From: Thiopseudomonas sp.
GTDB lineage: Bacteria > Pseudomonadota > Gammaproteobacteria > Pseudomonadales > Pseudomonadaceae
NCBI GenBank assembly: GCA_023228985.1
Contig: JALOAC010000004.1
Span: 62,001 to 126,000 of the forward strand
Length of the DNA: 64,000 bases
Reading direction: 5' to 3'
Of this stretch, positions 1-7,869 are shown in pieces. The notes beneath the pieces were generated by a model that ran no database searches, was not told the DNA's origin, and saw nothing but the letters and a program-made list of their open reading frames with translations. The number at the start of each line of letters is the position of its first letter. Position 1 is the stretch's first letter. A program made the position numbers and the translations under genes.

Positions 1-2
1 GC

Positions 3-188
3 CCCAGTGCTATTTCACGACTGTTGCATGATCTTGAGCAGTGGATGGTTGACAATGAGTATGAGTCCGTGGCTCAGCTTAAAGGCAGTGTGAGTCGCCA
101 GCGAGCTATCGACCCAAGTGCTTATGACCGTGCCAACTATGTTGAAGTAATGAAAACCTATCGCGAAAACACGGGTATTTGGCGTTAG
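3..188 (+). CDS. C-terminal end of a dihydroorotate dehydrogenase-like protein (5' part outside window)
   Basis: An open frame runs in from the window edge and stops at 186-188. It encodes about 61 residues, ending in ANYVEVMKTYRENTGIWR. The stretch with EQWMVDNEYESVAQLKGS resembles the C-terminal tail of the dihydroorotate dehydrogenase-like flavoproteins of Pseudomonas, which are TIM-barrel FMN enzymes distinct from PyrD. The catalytic part is not in the window, so the call rests on tail similarity from memory. The next gene starts 45 bases downstream on the same strand. Confidence 0.55.
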   Translation, partial: PSAISRLLHDLEQWMVDNEYESVAQLKGSVSRQRAIDPSAYDRANYVEVMKTYRENTGIWR

Positions 189-233
189 GGTTTTGCCAAG
201 CACAACAACTTTAAACGCTTTAAGAGAAGAATA

Positions 234-896
234 ATGTATAAATATTTAGCACTTTTTTTCATCACGGCTACTTTGGCCTTACCTGCCAACGCACAACAAC
301 AAACAGCTAAACTGTTTAAGTCCTATGAATACAATCAAGCAAAAAGTGAGTTTTTAGCAAAGGAAGGTTTTTACGATTGCTCGACAGACTTTGGGCGTGA
401 AGCGTTATGCCTGGACTCAGTTGATTTTATTGGGCATGAGTTTGGGGCGGTTTTTTATTTTATGGGTGACAAACTTATCTCAGTCATGTTGGCTGATGAG
501 TATGAAGATCAGCTTTATTATCAAATAGCTGGCGCTCTTGCTAAAACCTTTACGTTAACTGCTATGGACAGTGATACGGAGCGTCTTGATCTGCTTGAGC
601 TTGCGCGTACTGTTCAAGATAGGACGGATTACGATGCTAAAGTGAACGCGTTTGAAAGCTTAAGTCTTGAGCGTGGCGAGCTGACCTATATTTTTATCGA
701 AGGACAAGCTCGGGAATTTAAAGGTAAGAAAAATGTGGTTGATGCTGTGCAGACTTTACCCCTAGGCACCCGTGAAGCTGACTTCCGTGTGGTAGAGAAC
801 GAGGAAGGTAGTTATATGTTCGTTAGTTTTAACCAGCCTAGACTGACTTCTACAAAAGTTAAGCAAAGTATGCAGCAGCCGGTTGAGGACTTTTAA
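234..896 (+). CDS. secreted hypothetical protein, 220 aa
   Basis: The first 20 residues (MYKYLALFFITATLALPANA) form a Sec signal peptide with an ANA cleavage site, so the mature protein should be periplasmic or exported. There is no lipobox. The mature part is mixed alpha/beta and fairly acidic, with two cysteines close together (YDCSTDFGREALCLD, about residues 47-60) that could form a disulfide. I recognise no family. An AGAAGA ribosome site precedes ATG 234. It lies between a DHOD-like gene and azlCD on the same strand, and nothing ties it functionally to either. The gene looks intact, with no sign of decay. Confidence 0.65.
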   Translation: MYKYLALFFITATLALPANAQQQTAKLFKSYEYNQAKSEFLAKEGFYDCSTDFGREALCLDSVDFIGHEFGAVFYFMGDKLISVMLADEYEDQLYYQIAGALAKTFTLTAMDSDTERLDLLELARTVQDRTDYDAKVNAFESLSLERGELTYIFIEGQAREFKGKKNVVDAVQTLPLGTREADFRVVENEEGSYMFVSFNQPRLTSTKVKQSMQQPVEDF

Positions 897-967
897 AGAA
901 AGTAACACCAGCATACAGCGCTAGGATTAATGCTATATAATTCGCGCCTGATAAGTGTGGGGGCTGT

Positions 968-1666
968 ATGCAAGGGCGTTATTTTGCGCGTGGGTTAGTG
1001 GATAGCATGGCTATTGGTGCAGGGTATGTGCCAGTAGCCATTTCTTTTGGGGTGGCGGCAATAGCGGCCGGCCTGTCGCCGATGGTGGTTATTCTCACCT
1101 CGGTTTTGGTATTTGCTGGGGCCAGTCAGTTTATTCTTATCGCGCTGCTGGTTTCCGGTGCAGCTTGGTGGGTTGCTGTACCAGCGGTGTTGTTAATGAA
1201 CGCCAGACATCTTTTTTATGGTCCAGCGCTATACGGACAACTAACGGCTGTGCCGCGCCGATTGCCTTTGCTCGCTTGGTCATTTGGTTTAACCGATGAG
1301 GTGTTTGCCAGCGCCGTGGCTAAGTTAGGACAACAAAGTCCAGCAGCGCGTGAAGCTTGGTATGTGGGCTTACAGTTGGGCGCTTACCTTGCTTGGGTCG
1401 GTGGAACGGTGCTGGGCGTTGTGTTTAATCATGTGCTGCAGAATGCGCCCATATTTGTCACTGAAGCACTTAATTTTGTTTTACCGGCTTTGTTTTTAGC
1501 GTTGTTGTTGGATATGCAGCCTAAAAAGCACTGGCTTAGCCTCTGTGGTGCGACGGTAACAGCAGTGTTATTAGTCAGTGTTTTGCCGGTCCATTATGTA
1601 TTGGTGATTGCCATGCTTGCTGGTGCGGTATTGGCGAGTGTAGGAGGGCGCAATGACAGTGCATGA
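968..1666 (+). CDS. azlC: AzlC-family branched-chain amino acid exporter, large subunit
   Basis: A polytopic inner-membrane protein of 232 residues, the usual size for AzlC (YgaZ-like). The N-terminal block DSMAIGAGYVPVAISFGVAA and the motif VFAGASQFILIALL are typical of the family, followed by NARHLFYGPALYG. Members work with AzlD to export valine, leucine or related amino acids. The ATG at 968 follows a GTGGGGG stretch. Its 3' end overlaps azlD by 14 bases, which implies translational coupling and a two-subunit transporter. The substrate cannot be read from the sequence. Confidence 0.9.
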   Translation: MQGRYFARGLVDSMAIGAGYVPVAISFGVAAIAAGLSPMVVILTSVLVFAGASQFILIALLVSGAAWWVAVPAVLLMNARHLFYGPALYGQLTAVPRRLPLLAWSFGLTDEVFASAVAKLGQQSPAAREAWYVGLQLGAYLAWVGGTVLGVVFNHVLQNAPIFVTEALNFVLPALFLALLLDMQPKKHWLSLCGATVTAVLLVSVLPVHYVLVIAMLAGAVLASVGGRNDSA

Positions 1667-1988
1667 GTTTGTGTTGCTGGCTTTATGCGGACTAGGTACT
1701 TTCTTATTGCGTTATCTGCCTTTGCGTATCCTTAGTTGGCAAACGGGGCAGCGCAAAACGGCCTCGGTGTTTGTGGTACGCATATTACAGGGCGTTGGGC
1801 CGGCTGCTATTGCGGCATTGTTGGTGGTTTCTTTTATGCCTATGCTGAATCCACAGCAACCGACACAGCTGGTTGCCGCACTGCTAGGGGCGACGACGGT
1901 TTATTGGGTAAAACGCCTTACTTCATCCTTAGCCTTGGCTGTTTCAATCAGCGCGCTGGTATATGGCGCGCTGATGCATATCAGCTAA
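1653..1988 (+). CDS. azlD: AzlD-family small subunit of the branched-chain amino acid exporter
   Basis: 111 residues with about four hydrophobic segments, the normal AzlD length. LLALCGLGTFLLRYLPLRIL at the N terminus fits the family. It starts inside the last codons of azlC and has its own AGGAGG-like site (GTAGGAGGGCGCAATG), so both are surely co-expressed. It converges on the HD-GYP gene with only three bases between the stop codons and no visible terminator, so each transcript probably runs into the other gene. Confidence 0.88.
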   Translation: MTVHEFVLLALCGLGTFLLRYLPLRILSWQTGQRKTASVFVVRILQGVGPAAIAALLVVSFMPMLNPQQPTQLVAALLGATTVYWVKRLTSSLALAVSISALVYGALMHIS

Positions 1989-1991
1989 AGC

Positions 1992-4136
1992 CTATCGGTA
2001 AGCGGCTGGATCGACTACATCCAACTGCTCTGGCGCTAATGCCTTGTGCGCGTAGGTTTCCCATACGCGCTGCTCTAAAAATAAAGTGTATAAGTCTGGA
2101 TCAATATGGTTGTTGTCGCGCATACGCTGCAGTATGGACAGCGCTTGGGATATTTTCATGGGTGCTTTATAGGGTCGATCTTGCGCAGTTAAGGCCTCGA
2201 AAATATCCGCAATCGCCATCATGCGCGCTGGAATGGACATTTGCTCGCGGGTTAAACCGCGTGGGAAGCCACTGCCGTCCATTTTTTCATGGTGACCCCC
2301 GGCGTATTCAGGCACACGGCGCAGTTTGCGCGGGAAAGGCAAGGACTCCAGCATTTCAATGGTGACGCGCATATGGTCGTTGATAATATCGCGCTCGGCT
2401 TGGGTCAGAGTGCCGCGCTCAATGCAGAGGTTTTCCACTTCATCCTCGCTCAACAACGGTTGCAGTTTCCCTTGATGGTCGTACCAGTGTTGCTGGGCGA
2501 TTGAGCGTACGCGCGCTTGGTGGTCTTGGTGCATAAATTCACCGCCCTGATTGGCGGTCTGCAAAAAGCTCAGTTCATCGGCTAATTGGTTAAGACGCGC
2601 TTGGCGTTGTTGTTGATGCACTTTTTCAGCGGTAGGTTCCTGCGCCATGGCTTGCCAGTAATCGGCTTCAACTTGCTGGCGCAGAGCGGCAAAACGGCTT
2701 TCTACGTGATGAATACGATCATTGAGGCAGTGCAGTTTGGTGGACTTATCCAGCACCGAATTGGGTGTGGCCAGTTTGCCGCAATCATGTAGCCACGCGG
2801 CGACTTGCAGTTCATACCAACCATCGGCATCAAGCTCAAAATCAGCAAAGGTGCTTTGATCCTCGCAAGCCGCTTGGGCAATTAGCTCAGTGAGCAGCGG
2901 CACACGCTGGCAATGGCCTGAGGTGTGCGGGCTTTTGGCATCAATGGCAGTAGCAATGGCTTTGATAAAGGCATCCAGCAGGTTTTTGTGTTCTTCAACC
3001 AATAGTTGGTTGTTAAGTGCAATGGCTGCATAACGGGCTAAAGCACGGATCAAAGGTGCAGTGTCTGCGGAGAAAGGCACGGTCTCGCCCGTGTGCGGAT
3101 CTTTAGCATTAACCAGCTGTAATACACCTATCACTTCGTGGGCGTGATTAAGCAGCGGCAGTGCGAGCAGTGAAATGGTGCGGTAGTTTTTCTGCAGATC
3201 AAAAGCCTTGGTGCCGGAGAAATCAAATTCGGTATTGGTGTAAGCATTGTCGATGCTGACTACTTCTTTGGTTAGCGCTGCATAGGAGGCAACATGGTGG
3301 TGGTTGGGTGTACCATCAGCTAAGTACAGTTCTATGGGCGGCGCTTGAATAGGTGCAGAGTCGCCACCTAAGGCTATGCCCAGACTATGGTTATGCATCA
3401 GCGTGAAATCGAGCCGTGCTGGACCGTTTTGATCGCGTAATAAATACAGCGTACCGCCATCAGCGTGGGTGATGTTTTGTGCTTCTTGCAAAATACGCAG
3501 CAACAGCTGAGTGGTATTGGGCTCACCGGATAGAGTGATCAGCAGCGCTTGCTGGTCTTGCATGATGTGTTGCTGCTGTACAGCAATCGCTGCTAATTGC
3601 GCTAGGGTTTGCACCAAGGGTTCTAAAGAGGCGGCAAACGGGATGGTTTCACCACGCTCATTGGTGGCGTTTAACAGTTGTAATACTGCTACCAGCTCAC
3701 CGCTGCGCGTAAGCAGGGGTAACGTCAGTACGGACTGGGTGTGATAGCCCAAACGCTGGTCGAATTTCTGAGTGCCGGAAAAATCAAAATCTTGCTGTTG
3801 GTACACATCCGCCACGTTAAGCAGTTTGCCCGTCAACGCCGCGTAGCTGGCCATGTGCTGATAGTTAGGCTGGTCGTCGATATACAGGGGAATGCCCGGA
3901 TACTCCAAGGGGCGACCGCTCACATCGCCCATTTTTATACCTAGGCTTGAGTTGCGGATAATGGCGAAATCCAGTTGCCGCTCACGTCCTTCGCCTTGGC
4001 ACAGGTAAAGAGTACCGCCATCCGCACCTGTAAGAGTGCGTGCTTCTTCCAGAATCAGCTCGCACAGCCGCGTCATATCCTGTTGCGGATTGACTCTGTC
4101 TAGCAGGTTTTTCTGGCGTACTTCTGGGGTAACCAT
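1992..4136 (-). CDS. GAF-GAF-HD-GYP cyclic-di-GMP phosphodiesterase-like protein, 714 aa
   Basis: Two consecutive GAF domains (about residues 13-187 and 195-375) are clearly copies of each other: both carry ADGGTLYL, SLGI, ASYAALT and FDFSGTxxFD. An HD-GYP domain follows, with H404/H408, HDCGK at 450-454, HM at 588-589, HHEKMDGSGFP at 615-625 and AIADIFEALTAQDRPYK. GYP is GFP here. An insert of about 110 residues lies between HDCGK and the later helices. The family hydrolyses cyclic-di-GMP in the cytoplasm, and the GAF pair should bind a small ligand or mediate dimerisation. I chose ATG 4136 over the longer frame because AAGTGAG lies just upstream and the start falls 10 bases after the cyclase stop. 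It is the last gene of the accessory operon. Confidence 0.88.
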   Translation of the reverse strand: MVTPEVRQKNLLDRVNPQQDMTRLCELILEEARTLTGADGGTLYLCQGEGRERQLDFAIIRNSSLGIKMGDVSGRPLEYPGIPLYIDDQPNYQHMASYAALTGKLLNVADVYQQQDFDFSGTQKFDQRLGYHTQSVLTLPLLTRSGELVAVLQLLNATNERGETIPFAASLEPLVQTLAQLAAIAVQQQHIMQDQQALLITLSGEPNTTQLLLRILQEAQNITHADGGTLYLLRDQNGPARLDFTLMHNHSLGIALGGDSAPIQAPPIELYLADGTPNHHHVASYAALTKEVVSIDNAYTNTEFDFSGTKAFDLQKNYRTISLLALPLLNHAHEVIGVLQLVNAKDPHTGETVPFSADTAPLIRALARYAAIALNNQLLVEEHKNLLDAFIKAIATAIDAKSPHTSGHCQRVPLLTELIAQAACEDQSTFADFELDADGWYELQVAAWLHDCGKLATPNSVLDKSTKLHCLNDRIHHVESRFAALRQQVEADYWQAMAQEPTAEKVHQQQRQARLNQLADELSFLQTANQGGEFMHQDHQARVRSIAQQHWYDHQGKLQPLLSEDEVENLCIERGTLTQAERDIINDHMRVTIEMLESLPFPRKLRRVPEYAGGHHEKMDGSGFPRGLTREQMSIPARMMAIADIFEALTAQDRPYKAPMKISQALSILQRMRDNNHIDPDLYTLFLEQRVWETYAHKALAPEQLDVVDPAAYR

Positions 4137-4146
4137 GTTTTGATAC

Positions 4147-6399
4147 TCACTTATTAGTATGAATAAACACCGCTTGCCAATCAGCCGCGGGCGGGTTTTG
4201 GGTAAAGTCAGTGCAGCGCTCAAGATAAAGTTGATATAGGGCACTGTGGTTATCGGGCTGTTGCGCCGCGTTATTTAGCAGCTGCTGCAGGAGCTGGCTG
4301 GCGGCGTTAAAATCCTGCTGGCGATAAGCGTGCAGTGCCTGGGTAAAGGTGGCCACTTTGTGCAGTAACTGCTCGTTTGCTTCTTGCCGTGGGCAGAGCG
4401 GCTCAAACACCTCGACGGGTTCGGTTTTTCCTTTGACTTGGATGCGGTCCACAGGAAGAAATACGATGTCGGGACATTGCTCTTGGGTGGCGTCACTCAC
4501 CAAAATCTGCGCGCCGTAGTAGCGCGTAATGCTTTCAATGCGGCTGCCTAGGTTCACAGCATCACCCAGTACGGTGTAGGCGCGGCGATAGTGCGAGCCC
4601 ATGTCGCCCACGTTCATGGGGCCCGTGTTGAGACCAATGCCGATTTCTAACGCGGGCAAGCCACTTTTGATAAATTCTTGGCTTAATAAAGCCGTTTGTT
4701 GCTGCATGGCCAGCGCTGCCAGTACCGCATTTTGTGCATGCTGTGGATCATCGAGCGGGGCATTCCAGAATGCCATGACCATATCACCCACATATTTATC
4801 AATAGTACCTTGATGGGCAAAAATCACCTCGGTGACTTTAGTCAGGTAGCGGTTAAGCAGCTGCTTGAGTTCTGCCGTGGATAACGCCTCTGACAGGGTG
4901 GTAAACCCCATGATGTCAGCAAACAACACCGTCATTTTACGCTGTTCGCCTTCCATGCTGGCTGCTTTGGGGTCTTCTAGTAAGCGTTCGACATAGGCCG
5001 GCGGCACGTAAGCGCCAAACAGCTCTTGCACTTCGCGACGGTGGCGGTTGCTGGCAAAAAAGCCCAAGGCTAAGTTAAACAAAGACAAACCCAACACCAG
5101 TAATAACTGCAAAGCCAAAGGCAGGGCTAGGTGGTGAGCTTGCCACAGATAAAAGTTCAGCCCTACCACCCAACTCAAGCCCAGCACGCTATACAGCAGC
5201 ATCCACAGCGGGCTGCGGCCCGGTAAAAGAACTGCTAGCACCATGCCAGTGACCAGCAAGAGCAGTAACGAAGCTGCCGGGGCCCAGTCAGGTTCATAAT
5301 AGAAGACCGACTCACCCATGGCCGCTTGCAGTAACGCATCGATAACGTTGGCATGGGCTTCCACACCGGGGTAATTGGTTTGCAGCGGAATGGTACGCAA
5401 ATCCGATAAACCCATGGCTGAGGTGCCAATAAGAATAATCGCACCTTGCACCGCGGTTTGTTCTGCAGTGCTCAAGTCACCGCGCATAATGCGCGTGGCC
5501 GACAGCGTCGGGTATGAGCGTGCGCCACCACGATAAGGCACCAGCATGCTGGCATCAGCAGCGACGGGCACTGTTACGGCAGTGCCTATGTCAATTTCAG
5601 TGGCGACAAACTGGGCACCGTTATTCACCAGCTTTAGCTTTAGCCAAGGCTCGCCTAGCGCCAGTTGTGCCATGACCAAGGAAAAACTGGCATAGGTATC
5701 CCCCTGATGCTCGATAACCAAGGGCAGGCGGCGAATAACGCCATCGATATCGGCTTGCGTAACGACAAAACCTTGCTCCAAAGCATGATTGGCGAGCAGG
5801 GAGATGTTACTGCTGTAGTTATGCATTTTTAGCAGTTGATTGTGCTGCTGTTCAGTGTCGAGCTGGTAGAAAGGAAAGGGCAGTTGACCGCTGGATTGGC
5901 CGTCATTATGAAAGAAATACCCTAAGACCGTATTGCCGGCTAGGGAGTTAGCGAAAATAGCGTCCTGATCAAACAGCGACTGTTGTTCACGTAGCTGTTG
6001 TTGTGCGGCTTCGGGGAGGCTGGCTTGCTCGAGTATTTGCTGCACTGGATTGCTGCTGGGCTCAGAAAAAGCGATATCCAAGCCAATCAGCGCCGCACCT
6101 TGCTGTTGCAATGACTGCAGCAGTTGCGCCATTTTACTGCGCGGCCACGGCCAACGTCCTTCACGTTGAATGCTGAATTCATCCAGATCAACAATCACAA
6201 TGGGCAGCTTGGCTTCGCGTTTGGGGGGCAGCAAACTAAAACGCGCATCATACAGCAGGTGATTTAAGCGGCTGACCATGGGCAACTGTTCAGGCTGGCT
6301 GAGCCAGCTGATTTTCAGCAGAGCAATGCACAGCACCCACAGCAACCCCAAAACCACCCAGCGCTTGCGGCCAGACCAGAGAAGCTGGAGTGGGTTCAT
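4147..6399 (-). CDS. CHASE2-domain class III adenylate/guanylate cyclase, 750 aa
   Basis: One N-terminal membrane helix (about 14-32) leads into a periplasmic CHASE2 sensor domain (about 45-365, with IVIVDLDEFSIQREGRWPWP and LIGLDIAFSEPS). Three helices follow (about 374-448), then a cytoplasmic cyclase domain (about 486-640). The metal-binding aspartates are visible in LFADIMGFT (D495) and KYVGD (D539), the substrate lysine as K535, and the transition-state residues in LGDAVNLGSR (N616, R620). This indicates a catalytically competent cyclase making cAMP or cGMP in response to an envelope signal. The substrate choice is not certain from sequence. The C-terminal 100 residues are helical and Gln-rich. 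The gene lies 21 bases after the fecR-like gene and 10 bases before the HD-GYP gene. Confidence 0.92.
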   Translation of the reverse strand: MNPLQLLWSGRKRWVVLGLLWVLCIALLKISWLSQPEQLPMVSRLNHLLYDARFSLLPPKREAKLPIVIVDLDEFSIQREGRWPWPRSKMAQLLQSLQQQGAALIGLDIAFSEPSSNPVQQILEQASLPEAAQQQLREQQSLFDQDAIFANSLAGNTVLGYFFHNDGQSSGQLPFPFYQLDTEQQHNQLLKMHNYSSNISLLANHALEQGFVVTQADIDGVIRRLPLVIEHQGDTYASFSLVMAQLALGEPWLKLKLVNNGAQFVATEIDIGTAVTVPVAADASMLVPYRGGARSYPTLSATRIMRGDLSTAEQTAVQGAIILIGTSAMGLSDLRTIPLQTNYPGVEAHANVIDALLQAAMGESVFYYEPDWAPAASLLLLLVTGMVLAVLLPGRSPLWMLLYSVLGLSWVVGLNFYLWQAHHLALPLALQLLLVLGLSLFNLALGFFASNRHRREVQELFGAYVPPAYVERLLEDPKAASMEGEQRKMTVLFADIMGFTTLSEALSTAELKQLLNRYLTKVTEVIFAHQGTIDKYVGDMVMAFWNAPLDDPQHAQNAVLAALAMQQQTALLSQEFIKSGLPALEIGIGLNTGPMNVGDMGSHYRRAYTVLGDAVNLGSRIESITRYYGAQILVSDATQEQCPDIVFLPVDRIQVKGKTEPVEVFEPLCPRQEANEQLLHKVATFTQALHAYRQQDFNAASQLLQQLLNNAAQQPDNHSALYQLYLERCTDFTQNPPAADWQAVFIHTNK

Positions 6400-6420
6400 G
6401 GCTTATTCCACTTAAACAGG

Positions 6421-7869
6421 TTATTGCTTATCGAGGATGGCTGAGCCATCCACAAAGCCGTCAGTACCTTGAATGCTGTATACGGTTGCGGCTCTTGAAC
6501 CGCCAGAGCCGGTTAGGAAGCCTGAAACATTTACATCGCAACCGTTACTGCAAGGAGAAGAAATGTCGGTTTTGAATTGGTTAATTACAAAGCTTGCTGG
6601 CCCAGACATGCTTCCAGAGAGGCCGCTTTTATCGAAGCCCATCATAGTGTCATCAAACCCCATCCGAACATCAAAGGTAGTGTTAGCACCTAAGTGAATG
6701 CTCAAGTCAAAGCTTCGTAATTGTCCCGGATTTAGGCTGGAATCAGTGCTAAGGTTTTGTGCCAGCGCAACGTTGGTGAGGCTATAGCTTAATGTCCCGG
6801 TAGTAGGCATGTTTGTAGCAGGAGTACCCCAAATGGATGCGTTATACATATTAGGCCGGCTTGGTTCGGTATACTTGCCCCAAAACAAAGTTCCTTCTGC
6901 ATTTTCTATCCGTGTGACGTTATCGTAAAACACAGGGTTGATGTGGGTATTTACTGCAGCAGAAAACGTTGTTATGCCTGCGCTAACCAAGTTTTGTGGT
7001 GAAAACTCTAGGCTAGAATGGTAGCCCCCTAACAGCTGGGCATAAGCGAATCCAGCAGAAACACCAACAGAAGGTGCAGTATTTGTAGTTCCTCCTACGT
7101 GCGCTACGAGGCTTGTACGCTCTGCAGAACTTAACATCGTCTGTGCCGGCAAGCTCTGCGCCAGTGAGTCATTGGTTTGTGAGGTGCTGGCTATAGGGCT
7201 CGAATCGGTTGGGCTGCTGGCAGCGGTGGTTTGCGTTGTGCTACCGCCTCCATTGGTTGCTGTGCTGGATATAAACAGCGGCGCGGTATCGGACAGAGTC
7301 GGCGCTTGCTGTGGGAAGACCACAGCGTTTTGCCCGGCTGGAACCATCAGATCGCCCAACTGGTTTTGCAGAGAAATTAAACCCTCGTTAACCTGCACGC
7401 GCATGGCATCGCCATCAATCACTACGACAAACTCAGTACCGCGAATACCCAAGGTAGCTACATCGGTTTTCAGCTCGTAGTTGTCGTGGTTTTTCTGCCC
7501 GATTGAGCCAGTGATGGTGCGTAAACCGCCTTTCATCAGCCGAAAACTAAGCGAGCCGCCGTCCTGCGTGTCGGGTTGGTTGTAACGGTCGATGGCAAAA
7601 CTGGAGCTAGGCATCAACGAGACTAAGCCGCCATCGGTAAAGCGCATCTGCACGCGACCGTCTTCACCGGTATTAACTGTATCACCAGCGGCGAGCTGAT
7701 CGCCTTTGACTAAGGGCAGCCTTTCTGAGCCATTAACCTTGGTTACAACACCATGACTAAATAACACCACGGCTGCGTCTGTAGCGGCAAATGCTTGTAA
7801 GGTAAACAAACACAGGCACAGGGCTAAAAAGCCTTGCCAGCTACGCTGGGTAAAATTAGAAGAAATCAT
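6421..7869 (-). CDS. secreted FecR-domain protein with C-terminal beta-rich domain, 482 aa
   Basis: A signal peptide (about 1-29, cleavage near AFA-AT) is followed by a FecR domain (about 55-185, with VNTGEDGRVQMRFTDGG and VATLGIRGTEF). Then comes a Ser/Thr/Gln-rich linker (about 200-245) and a Gly/Ser/Asn-rich beta domain (about 265-482). That last part ends in GFLTGSGGSRAATVYSIQG and DGFVDGSAIL, a pattern like the final strands of small lipoprotein-type barrels such as TbpB or Slam substrates. C440 and C444 form a close Cys pair. Unlike classical FecR it has no cytoplasmic anti-sigma part and no membrane helix, so it is exported rather than a TonB-signalling regulator. It overlaps the barrel gene upstream by 14 bases. 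A role as a surface or periplasmic ligand-binding partner is inferred. Confidence 0.82.
   Translation of the reverse strand: MISSNFTQRSWQGFLALCLCLFTLQAFAATDAAVVLFSHGVVTKVNGSERLPLVKGDQLAAGDTVNTGEDGRVQMRFTDGGLVSLMPSSSFAIDRYNQPDTQDGGSLSFRLMKGGLRTITGSIGQKNHDNYELKTDVATLGIRGTEFVVVIDGDAMRVQVNEGLISLQNQLGDLMVPAGQNAVVFPQQAPTLSDTAPLFISSTATNGGGSTTQTTAASSPTDSSPIASTSQTNDSLAQSLPAQTMLSSAERTSLVAHVGGTTNTAPSVGVSAGFAYAQLLGGYHSSLEFSPQNLVSAGITTFSAAVNTHINPVFYDNVTRIENAEGTLFWGKYTEPSRPNMYNASIWGTPATNMPTTGTLSYSLTNVALAQNLSTDSSLNPGQLRSFDLSIHLGANTTFDVRMGFDDTMMGFDKSGLSGSMSGPASFVINQFKTDISSPCSNGCDVNVSGFLTGSGGSRAATVYSIQGTDGFVDGSAILDKQ

Noticed and set aside
1736..2365. 209-residue plus-strand frame over azlD and the HD-GYP gene
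   Set aside because: It overlaps two recognised genes and its residue make-up is Cys/Arg/Trp-rich in the manner of a shadow frame.
6421..7869. FecR-domain protein as a classical FecR anti-sigma regulator
   Set aside because: It has a cleavable signal peptide, no cytoplasmic domain and no neighbouring ECF sigma factor or TonB receptor.
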